A DNA stretch of 64,000 nucleotides. Origin: Prorocentrum cordatum (taxonomy: Eukaryota; Sar; Dinophyceae; Prorocentrales; Prorocentraceae). Under the pieces are notes generated by a model. That model saw only the letters and a list, made by a program, of their open reading frames with translations. It made no database searches and was not told the origin of the DNA. Position 1 is the stretch's first letter; every line of letters starts with the position of its first letter. The DNA is taken from the NCBI GenBank assembly GCA_963575745.1, contig CAUYUJ010001380.1, positions 1 to 64,000 on the forward strand, written 5' to 3'. Positions 59,671 to 64,000 of the stretch are shown one piece after another. A program made the translations under genes and the position numbers.

Positions 59671-60866
59671 AAGTTTGATTACGTTCGCCGGGGAGGGTGG
59701 TCCGGCGCGGACCCCAGAAATCCGCGCGGACCTCCAGAAGTGTAAGTTTATGTGCTTCTTTCTTCCTCGAATGTAGGATTGCGAAGAAGCCAAGCGCCCC
59801 ACCGCTGGCTTCTCGCGCGTAACTCTTCACTGCAGTTTCACAGGTCCTTCTCGAAGGGCCAGCGTGCCAAGCACGCCTGTCGCCTGTATTCGGGCCGCCT
59901 TTCGGGGCGTTGACGGCTGCGTTCTGCGTTCTGCGTAACGTAGAGCTGCGACGACCGCGTCCCCCCGACCTCGCGCACAAGGGCCTCTGCCCTGCGCCTG
60001 GGGTCCCGAGCGGTCGGGGTCAGAGCACGGCAAAGCTGCGGCAGTGGCGCCCCCGCTCGCGCACCCCGACTTCGAATCGGCACGGCTCTATCGGGCGGCG
60101 TCCAACCTCAACCTACCCCACCCCATCCCCACCCCTCCTTCTCACAAGGGAGGAAAAGCCACCCAGACCCTGGCAATCTGCGTTTACGAAGCGGCCTCGG
60201 GCGTCTATTCAACAGCCCTGTCCTCTTCGATTCTTTCCCTGGGCGCGTGTAACCGAAACGGCCTCGCTTGTCGGGGTGCTTCTTCGCTTGGTATTCCACG
60301 GAAGCGAGCTGAACCCGTGCAATTGGGGGGGGCGTGCCTTGGGGGTGGCGCCGTGGTGTTTCCGTGGGTCGCCCTTCGGCCTTCCAGGGCTACAGCGTGT
60401 CCGGCGTTGCCCGGGCCCGCGCGTGCTCGTTCCCGACCAGGGTTTGTGCCGGGCGTTCCGGCGCGTCGTCCCCAAACCGGTGCGCGCGGCATTAGCCCTG
60501 GCCGCGTCGCCAAGGAAAAAGGTCGCCTATTAGTGGGCAGTGCTGACGGGGAGGACCTCCAGCGGAATTTCCGCCCTGCTTGGTCGCGCGTCCCGGCGGC
60601 TGAGAAAGGCTTGACCCTTCCTTCGTGGAGCGCCTAGCTGATACAATCCCCCCCCCCCCTCGCCCTCCTCCCCGCTCTCTGTCGAAGAGGAGCACAAGAA
60701 ATTGCCGCCAGGGCGCTGAAATGAGCACCGCTTCGGGCTCGGGTGGGGCTCCGGTTTTCGGGCCGCATTCCTCAGATCTGGGTCGGGGAAGCTGTCCGTG
60801 GCCCAGGCTCGCCGTGGCCAGAAGTTCTCTTCTGTTCCTGATTCAGCCTTCTCATGGTAGTATTAA
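59671..60866. other. no recognisable gene
   Basis: Arg/Pro-rich frames only; a C run at 60649-60659. Confidence 0.45.
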
Positions 60867-61016
60867 GTCGGGCATGTCCCTGCACAGAAGGAATATGCAA
60901 ACATTGTCAAAAATCAGTCTGGGAACGATTTTCTACCATGTTTGATTATTTGTTAGTGTTTTTTGGTTATTCTTCGCTTTTCTGTCGAAACCCGCCTGTG
61001 GGAGGACATGCCCGAC
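60867..61016. mobile_element. MITE family 1, copy 3
   Basis: The left end GTCGGGCATGTCCCTGCACAG is inverted at the right (CTGTGGGAGGACATGCCCGAC). ATGGTAG flanks both sides (60854-60860, 61020-61026) within an imperfect 12-bp match. The interior is T-rich, as in the other copies. Confidence 0.85.
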
Positions 61017-61448
61017 CTGATGGTAGCACGATGATTGTACATTGGCATGATTTGTCAGGCTTCCGCGCGGGTTTCTTGAATCGCCGCCGGAGGCTCCGAG
61101 CGGAGAGGGATACAGATAGTGCCAGTCCAATAAATGTGCCTGTCCAATAAATCCCTGCGGATGTCCGAAAGTTTGTGGTTATGAAGTTTGTATTCTATTC
61201 TGTTTTCCCTCCCCGCCGCCCCTCCCACCTGTCATTGTTCTGGCATCGTTTCCTCTGCGCCCCGCCGCGCCCCCCTCAAGCAGGACCTTCTCGACCTGGT
61301 GGGAGATCAGGCGCCGCCTCGGTCGTCCTCGCGGGGGCAACCCGCTCCTCTTTGTCCTCGTCGTCATCGTCATTCTCCCTAGATCAAAATCCGACGCTAC
61401 CCGAGCTTCTGCCGCCAGTGCCTGTGAGAAGAAGCAGGTTACACCCAC
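61017..61448. other. no recognisable gene
   Basis: Short CCAATAAATG(T)GCCTGTCCAATAAAT duplication at 61126-61151; otherwise nothing. Confidence 0.45.
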
Positions 61449-61588
61449 CAGTATCAGCATCAGCATCACCATCATCAGCATCATCACCATCACCATCACC
61501 ATCACCATCACCTCACCATCACCATCACCATCACCATCATCATCATCATCATCATCATCATCAGCATCATCATCATCATCATCACCAT

Positions 61589-61635
<47 letters not shown>

Positions 61636-61636
61636 G

Positions 61637-61680
<44 letters not shown>

Positions 61681-61707
61681 CCATCACCATCACCATCACC
61701 ATCATCA
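61449..61707. repeat. (ATC)n microsatellite
   Basis: ATC and ACC triplets; poly-His, poly-Asp and poly-Met frames come from it. Confidence 0.95.
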
Positions 61708-62484
61708 TTCGTTCGCGCGGGGCAGGGGGGAGCAGCAGAGAAAGCGTGGGCGCCAAGAGGTCGAGCAGGGGGCGGGGCCCCGGCAGTCCCCCTCCTCCGC
61801 TGGCGCGCGCGCGGAAAGTGTGCCGCAGCGTTGTTCGGAAGCTTCTGCGGAGAGCCACGCACACGCCCGAGCGTGAGCATGAGCAGGGGTGCGTCAGGCG
61901 ATCGCAAGCGTGGATCAAGGGGCTCGTGGGTTAGCGACGGGTCCCGTTTCCATGGGAAACCGCGGATTTCCGCCGCCGCGCGAGGCGGCACCGGCCGCGT
62001 TACGGGGAGGGCACCTCCCGAATGAGCCCGGACAGAGCACCTGTGCGACACAACCTGAAGGGAGGTGCCCAAGGTGTTTGAATGAATTCACATGCAGTCG
62101 GACCTCGCAACATGAACGGCGGCACAGACCCGCCCCAAGCGTCACATCTGTTCCGCCGTTGCGAGATGCCTCGAGATGCCACCCCGAGACATGGCCACCG
62201 GCACCACCCCCACTTGGCCGCCGGCCTCAAGCAGCGGAGACCCCGCTGCCCAAGGACTTACAGTTCCCGCGCCCCCCACGTCGGGGGACCCCTTCGAGTA
62301 ACCCCATCGGGCCTCTCAAGGGTGGTATGGCGGGTCCGCACCTACTGTGGCTGGCCAAGCACAGGGCAAGAGTCTCACCCAGAGCCCCGTCGAGCTGTGG
62401 TGACGATCGGGCTGCCAACCCGCCTGTTTTCCTGGGACGCCACGAGGGCACCCAGCGGCACAGGTGCCGGGAGGGCACCTCCCC

Positions 62485-62526
62485 CGATCCATGGATTTGG
62501 CGACCGCGCCCCAAATCCATGGATCG
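62485..62526. repeat. 16-bp perfect hairpin
   Basis: CGATCCATGGATTTGG (62485-62500) pairs fully with CCAAATCCATGGATCG (62511-62526) around a 10-nt loop. Confidence 0.95.
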
Positions 62527-62558
62527 CTAATCCATGTTTGCGCGCCCCTGGGTGCGCA

Positions 62559-62579
62559 GCTCATGCTCCGAGCATGAGC
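62559..62579. repeat. 9-bp perfect hairpin
   Basis: GCTCATGCT and AGCATGAGC with a CCG loop. Confidence 0.9.
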
Positions 62580-63120
62580 CACGCCACCCCGAGCAGGATC
62601 CCGACCTTCCAGCGAGGGTGGCCCGTCACTCGGGCATCAAGGGTCCGCCGTGCGGAGAACAATCGGTGCGCAGGTTACGTGCATCCGCAAACCATCCTCG
62701 AGGCCCGCCGCGACGTCCAGGTACGGTCGCCGATCTGCTTCACATTGGCAAGTTCTGCTGAACTTCCTCTGGAAAACGTCGAGCACCATTCCGTGGACGC
62801 GAGGACGCTTTCCTGTGAGGGTCCCGTCCGTCGAGCGATCCATTGCTGCGAGCCAGTTGCTTGTGCACTTCTCTGCGGGAGAGGCCCACAGGCCCATCGT
62901 GGCGTGGGCATTGCAAGGCAAGGACTGACAGGCGATGGTGAAGAGGAAGATGAGAGGCGAGGCAGGAAACAAGAAGTGGAGGAGGAAGGAGGCATGTAGC
63001 AGAAGTACGAAGCAGAAGCTCGTTGTCTTGGTTCTGCTGCTCGTCCTGCTGGGAGGGAGGAGTCGCAGGTCGGCGTGCGTTTCCGGCTGCGGGCTGCGAT
63101 ACTAGATATAGCTGGATATA

Positions 63121-63347
63121 TGCATACATACATACATACATACATACATACATACATACATACATACATACATACACACACACACATACATACATACATA
63201 CATACATACATACATACATACATACACACACATACACACATACACACATATACACACATACACACACATACATACATACATACATACATACATACATACA
63301 TACATACATACATACATACATACATACATACATACATACATACATAC

Positions 63348-63406
<59 letters not shown>
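63121..63406. repeat. (CATA)n microsatellite
   Basis: CATA units with CACA interruptions; poly(Tyr-Ile-His) and poly(Met-Tyr-Val-Cys) frames come from it. Confidence 0.95.
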
Positions 63407-63407
<1 letters not shown>

Positions 63408-63769
63408 GACCGTATACACGCATGTGCATGCTCATACGAGGGGGGTGGGTGCGCCTATCGCCGTCTTGCTACACGTAGCCTTTTGAGACTCAGAGTTTGG
63501 CTGGGATTCGGGCGGTCCCCGTGCCGTCAGCAGAGCCCCGCCTGCCCCCGCGCCCAGGGTGCATCCGGGCGCGCTGCGAGGGCAGCGCGCGCGCGAGGTC
63601 GGGCGGCACCAGGCGAACCCGACCTGGATCGCGCCGCGGGAGGGGAGGCCGCCAAGGGCGCCTCCCTCTCCTCCCTGCGGCGGCGGCGGGCGCGGCGAGG
63701 GGGGAGCGGCGGAGGCGGCGCTGGCGGCGAGCCGTTGGGTCCCGCCCTCGCCGCGACGTCGGGGGCGGC

Positions 63770-64000
63770 GACGGGGACCTGACCTAGCCGACGCCCCCGC
63801 CGTGGGCCCGCAGGCCCGCCCCGCGGCGGCTGCGGGCGCCGACGAGTTCCTGGAGACGGACGTGGCGCCGGTCGCGCGGGTGGACTGCGAGCTGTACGCG
63901 CACGTCGGCTACAGCAACGCCCTGGAGGTGCTGTGCCAGTTCGTGTGGCTGCGCGGGTGGCACTCGCGCCGTGGTGGGCTCGCTCGCGTGAGGCTGCTCT
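63770..64000 (+). CDS. partial ORF at right edge, possible DIRS gag start
   Basis: A frame open to the window edge reads GADEFLETDVAPVARVDCELY followed by AHVGYSNALEVLCQFVWLRGW. Its composition is protein-like, and the order (Pro/Ala linker, VAxxxCxxY, Leu-Glu, Phe-x-Trp) recalls the gag N-terminus of DIRS-1 at about 1600-1720 (PLAVAQGECYCST, LEQCRFAWRALR). It could be the beginning of another element of that family. No start codon was assigned. Confidence 0.35.

Larger units (their letters stand above)
61708..63120. other. no recognisable gene; several hairpins
   Basis: GGGAGGGCACCTCCC occurs twice (62005-62019 and 62469-62483). Perfect hairpins lie at 62485-62526 and 62559-62579. Confidence 0.5.

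Noticed and set aside
61339-61356. A GCGGG-GGCAA-CCCGC hairpin outside the copia element
   Set aside because: Single occurrence in GC-rich sequence; it can be chance, so it was not added to the minihairpin set.
62675-63435. Cys/Tyr/Val/Met repeat proteins
   Set aside because: Produced by the CATA microsatellite.

Overview
The window looks like nuclear DNA of a dinoflagellate, probably a core/symbiodiniacean-type or Prorocentrum-like lineage, although no species can be named. The reasons are high GC, long GC-rich reading frames from DIRS-like and copia-like retroelements with methyltransferase-type domains (an association known from dinoflagellates), many microsatellites and minisatellites, and no recognisable host housekeeping gene. 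I saw no spliced-leader motif, tRNA or rRNA. Almost every coding sequence belongs to a mobile element.

Layout. 1-1264: gene-free flank ending in an (AT)n tract. 1265-8857: DIRS/Ngaro-like retroelement (DIRS-1) with split direct repeats (A1 ... B1-A2-B2). It encodes a broken gag and reverse transcriptase and an intact 971-codon frame holding the end of RT, a complete DNMT3-like cytosine methyltransferase, RNase H and a tyrosine-recombinase-like remnant. 9724-13506 (minus): LINE with an RRM-like ORF1 and an endonuclease-RT ORF2 in one frame, split by a single TAG. 13.6-17.8 kb: minisatellites and the first G-rich quasi-repeat block. 17.9-24.0 kb: decayed Helitron-like PIF1 helicase with a cysteine-rich tail. 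25124-41492: a very young 16.4-kb Ty1/copia-type LTR retrotransposon with near-identical 285-bp LTRs and a TTATT target duplication. 41.7-46.0 kb: 77-bp minisatellite arrays around a 1.9-kb GAT tract. 46-51 kb: G-rich block, a hAT-like MITE and compound microsatellites. 51231-58447: a second DIRS-like element (DIRS-2), also with A1...B1-A2-B2 repeats and a divergent methyltransferase-like domain. 58.5-64 kb: several short TIR elements, microsatellites, hairpins and a partial ORF at the right edge.

The most unusual content is in the copia element. Its first polyprotein (about 2,945 codons) carries, besides capsid, CCHC knuckle and protease, a region that looks like a Tpt1/KptA RNA 2'-phosphotransferase and a RING-H2 finger. 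The second frame carries one and possibly two methyltransferase-like domains before the integrase. Frames are joined by ATGA stop-start overlaps and one in-frame TGA-CGG. About 40 copies of a 14-nt minihairpin (GCGGG-GNNA-CCCGC and compensated variants) are scattered through the coding regions in all three codon phases and into the 3' untranslated region.

A common theme is that three retroelements of two different orders (two DIRS-like, one copia) each carry a cytosine-methyltransferase-type or methyltransferase-like domain. All domain assignments were made by eye from motifs; no database search was run.
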